A DNA stretch of 64,000 nt from Nitzschia sp. DOCU1 (taxonomy: Eukaryota; Bacillariophyta; Bacillariophyceae; Bacillariales; Bacillariaceae). The stretch is taken from positions 1,798,001-1,862,000 of the forward strand of contig OX595991.1 of assembly GCA_951394045.1 (NCBI GenBank). The letters are read 5' to 3'. Within the stretch, counting starts at the first letter, position 1. The number at the start of each line of letters is the position of its first letter. A model generated the notes under the pieces. The model was given only the letters and a program-made list of their open reading frames with translations, did no database searches and was not told where the DNA came from. Positions 38,083 to 48,565 of this stretch are shown in pieces. Both the position numbers and the translations under genes were made by a program.

Positions 38083-41000
38083 ATGGCCAATTCAGTGACA
38101 AGGGAGGAAGCGTCGTCGGTGCAAGAAATTTGCGACGAACTCTGGAATTGTCAGGGCCCATCGTCGGTTCTGGGAAGGTTAAAGGACGTCCATCACGCCA
38201 TCTTGACAGGCAAATTTGACAATTACGATGCATCGGAAGCCTTTTTAGCAATTCAGGGAGCGGCGTTGCGATTTCGCCCGTCGCTGAACCCACAAGATAG
38301 TAGTGGCGGAGAAGAACTCGATGCCGAAGCGATGCATTGGCCCATTACCGAAGAAGCCTTGCTGGCTGCCGCTGCTCTGGCCTGCGTTTGCGTTGGACCG
38401 GCGTGGCATGCGCAAAGAAAGATCCAACGGCGCTTCCTTCTGGCTCGTACTGCGGATGGGGATCAATCGACTTTTGTTTCATCGGCGGTGGATCCGCCCG
38501 AGGACGTGGGGCAAGATTCAAGCGAAGCACGGTCCTATTCACCACTTACGGATCCAGCCGTGAGCACGTTGTATACGGAGAGTGTTAATGAGGGAAGCAC
38601 TGATGCCGTTTCGTATCCACGGATTCCAGAAGTTCTTCCGGCGGCGTTGCTTCGTCATGCCGCCTCACTTCTAAAGTTTTTGCCAGAGATGGACCATAAG
38701 ACTGACTCGGAAACCTGGGATCATAGAAGGGCACGGATTGCTATCGGACAACGGCATTTAGTTCTTGCGCTCTGTTGCGAAGGGGCGGACTGGAGAAAAG
38801 CTGAGGGGCAGCGTGCAAATACTTCCAGCGAAGCATCGCCGATGCATTGGTCGATTCCAGGAGCAAACGAACTGGTGGGCCAGATGGTTCTATATTGGTT
38901 GAGCATTACGGCTCGATTTTCCGAGACTAACAAGCCATCGCGTTCGGTATCAGGCTCCTCAGAGTCGAATGGGGGGTTTGGAATGTGTTCTGAGGAAGTA
39001 TCGCCTTTTGACGAGTGGTATGTTTTAGCAGCGACTAGAGCCACGGTCGATCTATTATCCGTTGGGTGGAGACCGCTTCGTACAAATGAATGTACCCAGG
39101 TGATAAACCATTTGCTAGCTATTGCAACGACTGGAATTTCGAATCTGGAATCCCTCTGGAACGAAGAAGTCGCTCCCATTGCTCCACTTGGGAATGTTGA
39201 GTATTTGACTGTTTTGTCATCGTCGGCGGAAGCAATTAGCGCACTCGCTGCGATGGGGAGCCGAGGACTGATCCCACCTGAAACAGAATGTGATGTACTT
39301 GTCGCAATTTGTCGACTGCATGTGTTCGCTCGTTTGATCAAGGTTGCTCTACTGGCACCCAATGAACACTTTGAGTCGTCGACGCAAGATCGTCGACAGT
39401 TCTTGAACCAGATCGATTCTTGCTTCGCTGACACATGGGAAGTATTATTGACGCTCTGCAACAGTACCACATCTTCCACACCACTGGAAACCATGCTGAA
39501 AATTATCGCCGTTTCGAACCCGCGCTCTCCAAATTGCCAACTGTTTTTGAAGCAAGAATGGGGGGCCGAGGAAAAGGTTGCCTGCCTTTCGAGTGGTACG
39601 GCTTTGAGAGTTTTGAGTGCTGCCATTTGGGGTTCACCGAGAGGGATGTCGATTCCAGTTCATCTACGTGTGCACATGTCTGGGCATCTTGGCTTGATTC
39701 GCGAAATCGCAGCTTCTATACACGAAATCCTACAGGCTCGCATGAATGACGGCAGTTTTTTGTCCAAGTCTACACTGGATTTACTCCCTATTGTCCTTGA
39801 TACGGTTGTATCACTGGGAGATTTCTGCAACCAACAGATTGCAGGGGGCGGTGAGCTCATCAGTATAGTCGAGTGGGACACTTTTCTTCTGGCTGTTGAG
39901 GAGGCTTTCGTTCCGTGGCTTGGATACGATTTGATATCCAAGACATGGGACGATGTTGAACTGTCGGAACATGCTTCCAAGCACTTCGAAGGAATTCTTA
40001 AAGTACTACAGCGGTCTCACATTGAGGCTCAGGCGTTGATGTTACGCGTAGGAGCACTGTTGGACAAATCCACGAGGAACGCGGGCAATCCATTTCATTC
40101 TATCGTTGAATACGAAAGTCAGCGGAGACTCTACTTGTTCATCACACGGAAAGTAATACCGGTAGTAGACCCAACCGATGGGGAACTTCTCGGTCTTTCA
40201 GTGTCCCGCGCTTGGGTGAAATTTGGCTTGTTTCCCTTTCGTCCGACCGGCTGGTTTGAGACAGCCTCAGAAATCCTAAACGAATTTTTTCGATGTTCAG
40301 ACGATGGTTGGCATGTGTTTTCGCCGAATGTGCGACTCGCGACCTTTGTCGCCCTGGAAAATAGCATCAATCAAAATATGATGTACGATGGCATAGACGG
40401 AACTGTATTGGGAGAAGTGAGCGACTACCATATTCAAATCACTAAAGCCATCGCAACAACGGTGGAAACAAGTCTTTCTCTACTAACGTCTCGGAATCTA
40501 GAAGAAGAAAGGACAGGCTCCTTGGTAACTGGCTTTCGGGATGGAGCCGGAGGCACACAGCCACCAGCTTTCCGACGAGCTAACGGCACGTTCAATACCC
40601 ATGTCGTCAGAATGGCAGGTGCACTTCTACGCGATGGATCGGTCACTCGAGACCGAAGGCGTTGTATATTGACCCATTTACAGACGCTGGCTTCTCAAAC
40701 ACCAAATCGAATTGCACCAGAGGCACCGGGTGCGACGATTGAATCCTGTCATCAGTCGTTCTCATTGCCACTGGATGTTATCAGAGAGTTGGACGAGAGC
40801 CTTGGTTCGTCATTTCGGAACACTTCATCTGATTCTTGGATGCTATCTCGGCTGGTGGAAAGTCTTTTGTGTATATTACGGGATGTGCAAACTGATATTT
40901 TCACGATTCATGGAAGCACCCTCTGTATCTATATTGTGTCAATCCTAGGCCGCATTAGGCCCAGCTGCCGCAATGAAACGGTTGTTTTTCTTGACTGGAA

Positions 41001-43578
41001 AGTTTCCCTTGCTGATGCCAGTGAGCATGTCCTTGCAACTTTCGAGGTGCTTCGTCGGCTTGTCGATCGACTACCAGCGACAGTGGGTGGCGCTGTGTGC
41101 ACTCCGAAAGCATTGCATACAACACTACCAGCTGAAATCGATTTCAAGAGGATCGTCGAAAACATCGTAGACCTTCTGGGGGCTTCTTCGTCGGCATCAC
41201 AGGAGAACGCTTCAAGATATTTACTACAGCTGTCGCTACTATGCCATCACATTATATCTACACTCTGGTTGTCGGGCGTGCCGCTGGGGGGCTCAGAGCT
41301 AAGGGTGAACTTTCTAACAACACTCATCGGTTGCGCAAAGAACTCATCGCCACGAAGCCGCCCGTTCAGCGCCCGGTCCCTTGGTGCTTTTATGCAACAA
41401 AGAGTTTCAATGTCGTTAGAGACCGACCTGGCGTCCTGGGAACACGACGACGACATCGGCAGGTCCCTTGATCTATTTCGTCAAGCATTTGATCTGTACA
41501 TAGACGCTGTTGAACTGATTACAGCATCGCGGGCTCTTCTACCAGCCTTGCCTGCCCTCTCGAAAACCAAAGTCGGCGCCAATTTTCTGTTGTGGTTATT
41601 TCGTTGCCTTGTGAACAAAATACACCTAAGCACTCAAGCCGAAGTGACCTCTGTCGCGTCGGACGAGAAAGTTCTTGATGCCATGGAGAACGACCGACAT
41701 TCAACCAACATCGTAATTCTTGACCTTGCACAAGAAATTATGACGAGGATACATGAAGAGATTCCGGCCATCGATCTGGTTAATCTCTTTGATGTGTGTA
41801 AAGCTATTCTCGTTCCCGGTGATCTTGATTTTAACGCCAGCGTGTTCCATGTCGCCCTTCGGTGCCTCGCCGCTACCGTCGAGGTTCTACCGGTTGACAA
41901 CGTAACTGGTACGAAGCGGGAATTTGTCAAAGAATGTTCCGCCACAGAATCCAACAGTGCCGATTCGGAGGCACAAGCAGTTGGTGGGCTCCCACTTCCA
42001 TTTGTACGTCGGTTCATCGTCGAACTTTTGGACCAAACTCTAGATTCAAACTTTACACCCCGGCCGTCCGATGATGGGCAGGACTGCATCAAAGCAAAGA
42101 ATGGAGGCCAATCGTTGCTTGATGACTTGGCGATCGAGATAGAATTCCTCGAGGAGTTTGAAGCAGAAAAGGATGACACTGGGGTCGAGGTTTCGTCTTC
42201 GTGGTTCGACGGGAATTGTCAACTCTTGACTTTAAGGTTGGGGTCTTCCAAGTCACGTTTCCGCGGACAGATGGAGGTTGTGCTTCGATGCCCGACTAGG
42301 CGCTCAAGAAAATTGATCCGAATGCCGCCTTACGTCTCGCTACGAAATCCGCACTGCGCTCCAACTCTCTGGTCCGCGCCGGAGACACAGCCCTATTCTG
42401 TCGAACACGAAAATTTGCCCCCCAGCTTGTCGTTGATAGCGGGAACAGAGAAAGTGCTGAAGGATTACGAGGCTCTAATATCCAGGTTTGATGCTTTGTT
42501 TCCTCCCTCGTCGCAAGAAGCACCTGTTGAGGTTGAAGCAGGGACCGAAGTTACCCCCGCGAAGGATTCTGTAGCACCAGACACCGACATCCAATCAGGA
42601 CAGGACGGGGTCGTGTCCGTGTCGCATACTGGAAACGTCTCAGAGTGGCTTGCAACTACTCTCGAGAACAATATGAGCAGCGTCGACGCTGTAGTCTCTG
42701 GGCTTCGCGAACTTGGAATCGCAGATGAACTGATTTTGGATACGAGTTGCGGAACATTCGAAAACGACGTGGAGTCTACAAAATGTCTGCGCCGGATTCA
42801 GCCCGGGCCAAAGAGCCAAAGAGCAATGGCGGTACTGGACCGGACGATTCCGTGCAACACCCACAAAGTTGGTCTGCTATACGGAGGTCCCAGTCCAGTT
42901 GGACTCCCTCCGGACAACTCCGAAGAATTTCTCCTTCTATCGAACGAGCACTCCAGTCCTGCATTCCACGCGTTTGCTAATGGTCTTGGAAGGCTGGTAC
43001 GGACAAGAAACCTTCGCTTTTTCTCCGCCGGGCTTGACGTTTCCAATTTTGAATCCGACGGGCATTTCACGAGAGCATCCGTTGACGAGTCACCGACAGG
43101 ATCCGATTTACTCGCAGCAAGGACCATTGTCGTCTACCATGTCCCTAGTTTGATGCCCCCCGGTCTGAACAACCGCAAGCGACACATCGGTAACGATACC
43201 GTGCTGATAGTGTTCCTAGACAAAGATTTTGATACATCAAGCCATGACTTTGATGATGTCAATTCTTTGGACATGGAGGACGGCGTGGTTACTGGACAGT
43301 TTGACTTTGCTACCATCTACGTGAGCGTGTTGCCGTCGGCGACTTCACTAATGAGGGTGACGGTGAAAATCAGAAAGGGGCTTCCCAGCGGTTTGCACCG
43401 TGAATTGCGCCATTTTGCGGGAACCAGCATCATCGACCGTGACGAAGCCTCGGCCTTTGTGAGACGACTTGCGACTCAAATCGACCTAGTTTGCCGTTCG
43501 AAGCTCGATAATCTGGGACCTGCATCAAATTCTCTCGAGCGTTACAGAATGCTCCGCCAAATGAGTCGCTTTTGTTGA
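38083..43578 (+). CDS. RalGAP/tuberin-like protein with C-terminal Rap-GAP domain
   Basis: A single exon encodes 1831 residues. Most of the protein is helical repeat-like sequence without sharp motifs. The last ~245 residues are a Rap/Ran-GAP domain: KVGLLYGG, FLLLSNEHSSPAFHAFANGL, and RKRHIGNDTVLIVFLD, in which the Asn of HIGND is the catalytic Asn thumb, then FDFATIYVSVLP and VTVKIRKGLP. This plan fits RalGAP-alpha or TSC2, which turn off Ral or Rheb GTPases. Which GTPase is the target cannot be told. The long uninterrupted frame in an intron-containing genome is notable but normal for diatoms. The start is 218 bp from the copia target-site duplication. Confidence 0.85.
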   Translation: MANSVTREEASSVQEICDELWNCQGPSSVLGRLKDVHHAILTGKFDNYDASEAFLAIQGAALRFRPSLNPQDSSGGEELDAEAMHWPITEEALLAAAALACVCVGPAWHAQRKIQRRFLLARTADGDQSTFVSSAVDPPEDVGQDSSEARSYSPLTDPAVSTLYTESVNEGSTDAVSYPRIPEVLPAALLRHAASLLKFLPEMDHKTDSETWDHRRARIAIGQRHLVLALCCEGADWRKAEGQRANTSSEASPMHWSIPGANELVGQMVLYWLSITARFSETNKPSRSVSGSSESNGGFGMCSEEVSPFDEWYVLAATRATVDLLSVGWRPLRTNECTQVINHLLAIATTGISNLESLWNEEVAPIAPLGNVEYLTVLSSSAEAISALAAMGSRGLIPPETECDVLVAICRLHVFARLIKVALLAPNEHFESSTQDRRQFLNQIDSCFADTWEVLLTLCNSTTSSTPLETMLKIIAVSNPRSPNCQLFLKQEWGAEEKVACLSSGTALRVLSAAIWGSPRGMSIPVHLRVHMSGHLGLIREIAASIHEILQARMNDGSFLSKSTLDLLPIVLDTVVSLGDFCNQQIAGGGELISIVEWDTFLLAVEEAFVPWLGYDLISKTWDDVELSEHASKHFEGILKVLQRSHIEAQALMLRVGALLDKSTRNAGNPFHSIVEYESQRRLYLFITRKVIPVVDPTDGELLGLSVSRAWVKFGLFPFRPTGWFETASEILNEFFRCSDDGWHVFSPNVRLATFVALENSINQNMMYDGIDGTVLGEVSDYHIQITKAIATTVETSLSLLTSRNLEEERTGSLVTGFRDGAGGTQPPAFRRANGTFNTHVVRMAGALLRDGSVTRDRRRCILTHLQTLASQTPNRIAPEAPGATIESCHQSFSLPLDVIRELDESLGSSFRNTSSDSWMLSRLVESLLCILRDVQTDIFTIHGSTLCIYIVSILGRIRPSCRNETVVFLDWKVSLADASEHVLATFEVLRRLVDRLPATVGGAVCTPKALHTTLPAEIDFKRIVENIVDLLGASSSASQENASRYLLQLSLLCHHIISTLWLSGVPLGGSELRVNFLTTLIGCAKNSSPRSRPFSARSLGAFMQQRVSMSLETDLASWEHDDDIGRSLDLFRQAFDLYIDAVELITASRALLPALPALSKTKVGANFLLWLFRCLVNKIHLSTQAEVTSVASDEKVLDAMENDRHSTNIVILDLAQEIMTRIHEEIPAIDLVNLFDVCKAILVPGDLDFNASVFHVALRCLAATVEVLPVDNVTGTKREFVKECSATESNSADSEAQAVGGLPLPFVRRFIVELLDQTLDSNFTPRPSDDGQDCIKAKNGGQSLLDDLAIEIEFLEEFEAEKDDTGVEVSSSWFDGNCQLLTLRLGSSKSRFRGQMEVVLRCPTRRSRKLIRMPPYVSLRNPHCAPTLWSAPETQPYSVEHENLPPSLSLIAGTEKVLKDYEALISRFDALFPPSSQEAPVEVEAGTEVTPAKDSVAPDTDIQSGQDGVVSVSHTGNVSEWLATTLENNMSSVDAVVSGLRELGIADELILDTSCGTFENDVESTKCLRRIQPGPKSQRAMAVLDRTIPCNTHKVGLLYGGPSPVGLPPDNSEEFLLLSNEHSSPAFHAFANGLGRLVRTRNLRFFSAGLDVSNFESDGHFTRASVDESPTGSDLLAARTIVVYHVPSLMPPGLNNRKRHIGNDTVLIVFLDKDFDTSSHDFDDVNSLDMEDGVVTGQFDFATIYVSVLPSATSLMRVTVKIRKGLPSGLHRELRHFAGTSIIDRDEASAFVRRLATQIDLVCRSKLDNLGPASNSLERYRMLRQMSRFC

Positions 43579-44149
43579 CTGATTGCAAGGAGCGATACTA
43601 TTCCGAGCCAAAGAGAGAGTCGGTATGAAAAAAAACGTACTATTTTGCTACACCATATATTTTTCAAATGTTGTTACCCAAGCCTCGCCCCCCTTGTTTT
43701 GATGCCCCCAAAGTAAAGTAAGGGTCATTTTCACCTAATCGTAGTTTTTTGGATCTATGCCCCTTGTTCGTGCGTCGAATCCGGTAACGATTTTACCTTG
43801 GGTTTTACATGAGACTACGACATATATGTGACACAAAGATATAAGGGCCTGAATTTCTCCGTGGAAACCATTGTCTAAATAACACGGGTCACAAACACCT
43901 TCGCAAATTATTGTCCAATCTACGAGCGAAGCCACCAAACTCTGGTTGCTTGGAGTTCGTTTGTGGCTGCTTTGCTCTGGCGTGGCTTTTTTGCCGGTGG
44001 CAATGGCGGTGCGTAAGCGCCCCTTTTTGGTTCCAGCGAAATCACACACATGTTGTAAACAATACTGCAAGCTACTACTACTTTGTTGTTGTTGATTATC
44101 CAAACTTTTTTATTATACCATAGACAACCCAGCAAAAGACTTGACTATC
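43579..44149. other. Intergenic interval
   Basis: 571 bp between the RalGAP-like stop and the STI1 protein start. A minus-strand frame at 43735-44103 has no recognisable features. Nothing else was seen. Confidence 0.4.
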
Positions 44150-46078
44150 ATGGGGTTATTTCGACGGCGAAAGGGTGCCGATGGCAGAGACATTACTTCG
44201 GACACCCAGGATATCACCAACCCTCCGAATGAGGAACTTACCGAACAGGCCCAAGAGGTCATGAAGGACAACCTCGAGCTCATGAAGGATGTGGTGATGA
44301 GGATTCGAGAAGATCCCGAGTTTGCTTCGAATATTTACTCTGATTGTCCTCGTCTGCAACATTTGTTGGATCAATATCCCGATTTGAGACCCATTTTTGA
44401 GGACCCCAAGTTGGTGAGAATAAATTTTGAACAAGTTTACCGCGATGCGGGAGGTGTCCTTCCTGAAGACGAAAAGAAGAAGAAATCATGGCTAGTGTGG
44501 ATTGTGAACTCTCCTATCTTTAAAGTATTGAAGGTTCTGCTCTTTGTCAAGAAGCTCGTGGCCTGTATCGCTGGAGGTGGATTCGCCATGGTTACTGGCT
44601 TCTTCACAGCCTGCTGCTTTGAAGATGCTTTGGAAGAGCTAGAGGCAGATGGTGATGCCGACGCGGATGGAGACATGGACCCCGCAAAAGAGGCCTTGAA
44701 TAAGGCCGCGGATCATATGGAAGACCCTGAAGTACAAGAGCAGATGCAGAGGCTGCTGGAAGACCCAGACAATCTTCAGGAAGCTATAGAGAACGATGAT
44801 ACACTCAAGGCTCTGAGGGACTCGAATCCTCTCTGTGAAGAGTTGATGAGTGATCCTGAGACTATGCGTGTCTTGACGGATCCCGATAACCTTCGTGCGC
44901 TTGGAGAGGCTCCTCATCTGATCGAGGCCGACTTTATCGATCCTGATGGTTTCATGCCCACTGATGTCGAGACTGGAGGATTCGATGGTCTCGGTGATGG
45001 TGGTTACGATGTCTATGATGGTGGAGACATGGACGTCACTGCTGACGCCGACTTTGACGTGGAAGCGGATGCTGATGTGGAGGCCGACGATGGCTTTGAT
45101 GGCGAAGAAGGTGAAGGCGAGGGTGGAGAGGAGGAAGGAGACGACTGGTGGGAGGATGCTGAGCTCGAAGCCGAAGACCCAGAAATGGAAATGGAAATGG
45201 ACGCCGATGCTGATGGTGCTGATGGCGCTGATGGTGGTAAAGACGCCGGCAACAACGGAGCAAAAGGACAAGCTAAGTCTCAATCAAGGCAGAATAACCG
45301 TGCCGCTGAAGCAGCAGCTGAAGCAGAAGCACAAGGCAAAGGGCGATTCGGTGGTATCATGGCTGCCATTGGAGTGGCCGCCACGGATCTCATCGCTGCT
45401 CAAATCGTCGGGAACGTCTTTGGTGCCATGCCCGACATGCCGGGCATGGGCGGTGGAGACATGGGCGGCGGCATGGGTGGTATGGGCGGCGGCGCAGATC
45501 TCGATGGTGGTGTCGCCGAGATTGCCGATGATGCTGGTGAGGTCATGGATGACGACATTGCCGCCGTGGCTGAAGATACCATGGATGAGGTCGACGAGAA
45601 AGCCGACGACAAAAAGGATGGCGACGGAGCGGATCTTGATTTGGATGATGATGGAAAGAAGGACGACGACGGAAAGGGTAAAGCTGGAGCCGCTGCTGGT
45701 GGAGCTGTCGCTGGCGGTGCCGTGGCTGGTGGCGCTGTTGCTGCCGGAACTCGAGGAGGCGGCAACAGGAGCAAGGATGTGGAAGAAGGAGAAGAGGAGG
45801 AAGGATTCCAGGACGAAGAGGAACCCGAAGAGGAGAAGAAAAAGAGTCGCTTTGGATTTATTGGAAATTTGGCTTCTGCTATCAGCACAGCAGCGAAGGA
45901 ACACGTCGCCACTGCTATTCTTGGAGACGATTGGGGTGAAGCACTCGTCGAAAAGGTGGAGGGGCGCGAGGATGACAAGGACAAGAAAGATGGCGAAGAA
46001 GAAGAAGAAGGCGACGAAAAGGCCGAGAAACCGAAGAAGCGAGGGCTTTTCGGACGGGGGAAGAACAAGGCTGAATAA
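44150..46078 (+). CDS. STI1-repeat acidic protein with hydrophobic segment
   Basis: ATG at 44150 (MGLFRRRKG) gives 642 residues. Two STI1/ubiquilin-like modules are visible at ~55-98 (DPEFASNIYSDCPRLQHLL, DLRPIFEDPKLV) and ~190-262 (DPEVQEQMQRLLEDPDNL, LMSDPETMRVLTDPDNLR). Between them, residues ~114-156 are strongly hydrophobic and could be one hairpin or two membrane helices. The rest is low complexity: acidic Asp/Glu/Ala/Gly runs, a Gly-Met-rich stretch (~425-450) and an Ala-Gly-Val repeat (~518-535), ending in a basic tail. STI1 modules hold client proteins or membrane segments, so a role in targeting or quality control is possible. No UBL or UBA domain was seen. Confidence 0.8.
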   Translation: MGLFRRRKGADGRDITSDTQDITNPPNEELTEQAQEVMKDNLELMKDVVMRIREDPEFASNIYSDCPRLQHLLDQYPDLRPIFEDPKLVRINFEQVYRDAGGVLPEDEKKKKSWLVWIVNSPIFKVLKVLLFVKKLVACIAGGGFAMVTGFFTACCFEDALEELEADGDADADGDMDPAKEALNKAADHMEDPEVQEQMQRLLEDPDNLQEAIENDDTLKALRDSNPLCEELMSDPETMRVLTDPDNLRALGEAPHLIEADFIDPDGFMPTDVETGGFDGLGDGGYDVYDGGDMDVTADADFDVEADADVEADDGFDGEEGEGEGGEEEGDDWWEDAELEAEDPEMEMEMDADADGADGADGGKDAGNNGAKGQAKSQSRQNNRAAEAAAEAEAQGKGRFGGIMAAIGVAATDLIAAQIVGNVFGAMPDMPGMGGGDMGGGMGGMGGGADLDGGVAEIADDAGEVMDDDIAAVAEDTMDEVDEKADDKKDGDGADLDLDDDGKKDDDGKGKAGAAAGGAVAGGAVAGGAVAAGTRGGGNRSKDVEEGEEEEGFQDEEEPEEEKKKSRFGFIGNLASAISTAAKEHVATAILGDDWGEALVEKVEGREDDKDKKDGEEEEEGDEKAEKPKKRGLFGRGKNKAE

Positions 46079-46253
46079 ACATACTGAATCGTTTCATATC
46101 AAGATACATGCATGTAGCAAACTTAATGCTAAACCAAAGAATCTTTCAATTCCGCTTCTTTACGAATATATCTTGTCAGGGTCTCTTCTCACCAAAAGCT
46201 GTAACCCGTTCCAAGTGACCACTACTAATTGGGTAGCTGTCTATTCGTTATGG

Positions 46254-48100
46254 CTAACACTTGTCGCTTTCCACCAGTTGCTTCATCATTGCTGTAAGTT
46301 CCTGGTTTTGCTGCTGGAGCGCTGTCAGTTGACTGTGCATGATATACATAGATCGCTGAAGGTTAACAATCTGCAGCGCCATCACGCAAAGTAATACAAA
46401 CAACGACCAAACCATTGTCCGGGACGACCAGAATAATTTCTTGTTGTCTTGCTCCTCTTCTTCTTCGCCAGAGATTGGTTCCGTCTCACTGTCAGATACT
46501 CCCAAGGGAGACGGAGGACTTTCATTATTGTCTTCCTTCTTGTCGTCTTCGTGGAGCGCGCGCCGAAGGAACTTGGCGTATCCCACGTACCATTTTTTGG
46601 TTTCCGCCTTGACATTCTTTTGAATGATAGACTTGAATATGGTCCGTTTCGAAAAGACAATCTGAAAATAGACCGAGATGCGAACGGAGCCTTCATTGTC
46701 ATCAATACTCTCAATGACCCACCGGTCTTCTACGCGAAAGCACTCGGCGCCAGGCACACCTTGGATAAACGTAGTATTCTGAAGTGTCGCACCTAGAGTT
46801 CCAAAGCGCTGGAAACTTTGTTGCCGATTGGTCTTGGCCTGCGATGGACCTACTGAATTGTTGAGAGGATGAATGAAACTGATACTGCGATCAAAAATTG
46901 GAGGGTAAATGTCTGCGGCTTCTCGCCTGGTCCATTTGGAATAAGAAACGTTCTTGTCCATAATACGCTCTGTTTGGTATCTGGAGATGGGAAACGATGC
47001 TTCATTGGAAAGAAACATGTCCATGAATGCTGCTAATGAGCAGTGAATCGTCGTATTCTGAGAGAATGGCAGTTAGAAGAACATGTCATGATTTCAAGTG
47101 GAACGAAGGTCGTCTCTGAGGAACTTACTTCCACGGCAACTTCACTGTAAGGTTGCTTTGCCACCGACCATGCCTCATTCATATCAAAGCCAGCGGGGAC
47201 AGGGTTCGAAGCTTCAACAGAAGGACTCAGTCCACTCTCCATTGCAGAATCGGAATGTACGGTTTCAATGACGGGCGGAGGCTGTACTATCGCTGGCACA
47301 CCTTTCCCCGACATGGTCGACAAAGACCGCCGAAAAATTCTAGGCCGCATACTCACATCCAGTTTATTTCGTTCCTGGACTGCTAGAAGTGCCTGCATCG
47401 ATGGAACCGATTGTGACCGCGGTCTCAGTACCTCCGACTCGTTTCCATTGATTGCCTCGGGTTGTGACAGCTCGGAGGCCAAGCGATCACGCATCGAATC
47501 TTCCATGGAAGTTTCCGTTTCATCTTCGGTATTATTTCTAGCTCGACGAATCGGTGTCGAATCGGCATCCATCGTCAGCGCCATTGCCATATTTCCCACC
47601 ATACTGTCATTTCCACTACCAACGGCTTTTTGATACAATTCTTTCAACACTTGGAGGACTTGTTCACGATTCAAAAATTTCCGAAAGACATGATCTTCAC
47701 AATCCACCATGGATATTCGAATACTCGTCGACCGATAAGCTTCAATGCTTTCAATGTCTGAAAATGCCAAACACAAACGCCGTTCGAATCCAAACAAATT
47801 GCTATAGAACAAAATGGCATGCGTGGCCGCATACAATCGGCCGTTCACTCGATTGTACGTAGTGGAAAAGTCTCCCAGACAGGGGCCGACCGAAGGTCCA
47901 AAGAGAGCCAAGACTATAGCACTGCGTTCTGTAGTTTTGGCAGTCGATGCCGTGGATTCCGTCGATGGTGGACGGGTGGGAGTCGTAACAGTAGTAGTCC
48001 TATCGGCAGATGGAGTGCTGGCCGCGACTACAACAGTGGTGCTGCCGCCATCGGCTTTGCTGTTGTTGTTGCTATTGCTGTGCTGGGATGATCGGTCCAT
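46254..48100 (-). CDS. GRAM-VASt lipid-transfer type protein with C-terminal anchor (paralog B)
   Basis: Exons 48100-47129 and 47057-46254 encode 591 residues; the phase-0 intron lies just before the VASt domain and joining gives EVAVE-NTTIHCSLAAFM. Residues ~1-70 are Ser/Thr-rich. The GRAM domain is at ~75-165 (YNRVNGRLYAATHAILFYSN ... CLAFSDIESIEAY). The VASt domain starts near 325 (CSLAAFMDMFLSNEASF ... FSKRTIFKSIIQKNVK). A C-terminal hydrophobic helix (TMVWSLFVLLCVMALQIV) is followed by a coiled coil. Same plan as the gene at 29286-30869, with weak but colinear similarity, so it is likely an ER-anchored contact-site sterol or lipid transporter. Confidence 0.85.
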
Positions 48101-48565
48101 TGAAAACTCTATGCTCTTTCACTGACAAAAATCTGCATGTAACAGCAGTGCGTCTGCGTCTATGAATACCTGTTGAGAGCAATGGCAAATGATGGAATGT
48201 GGACCCTTTTGTCCTAACAGTTGTATCCTTGACGCAGGATGGTGGACTCGATTCTTCACTTTTGGGCAGAGCAGGAACGAGATCGAAGGCAAAAAGGGCA
48301 TGTCGTTCGAAATGTGCGGGCGGGCGTGCACCTGTAGAAATGTTACGAGATCCCACGTACCGGTACCCCGGTTCCTTATCTCTTCGCCAGAGCGGGCCAA
48401 AAATGCAATCTTGCGTGCCCATTCAAACACGAGTCGTCGACATGAGTCGAGTCGTTTGATTCGATTTCACTGACGACGCGTTGACGACGGGGGGAAATCC
48501 AACCACCACAAACGAAACATCAACTACTGCAACACTTTTCATTTTGGATCATGAGGATGTGAGCG
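48101..48565. other. Head-to-head intergenic interval
   Basis: 465 bp between the GRAM-VASt paralog B start and the plastid-type gene at 48566. Short frames on both strands lack recognisable features. Confidence 0.4.

Noticed and set aside
43735..44103. Minus-strand frame of 122 residues in the gap before the STI1 gene
   Set aside because: No recognisable motif; poor composition; competing plus-strand frames.
44639..46068. Several long minus-strand frames opposite the STI1 gene
   Set aside because: Low-complexity antisense shadows of Asp/Glu/Ala/Gly repeats.
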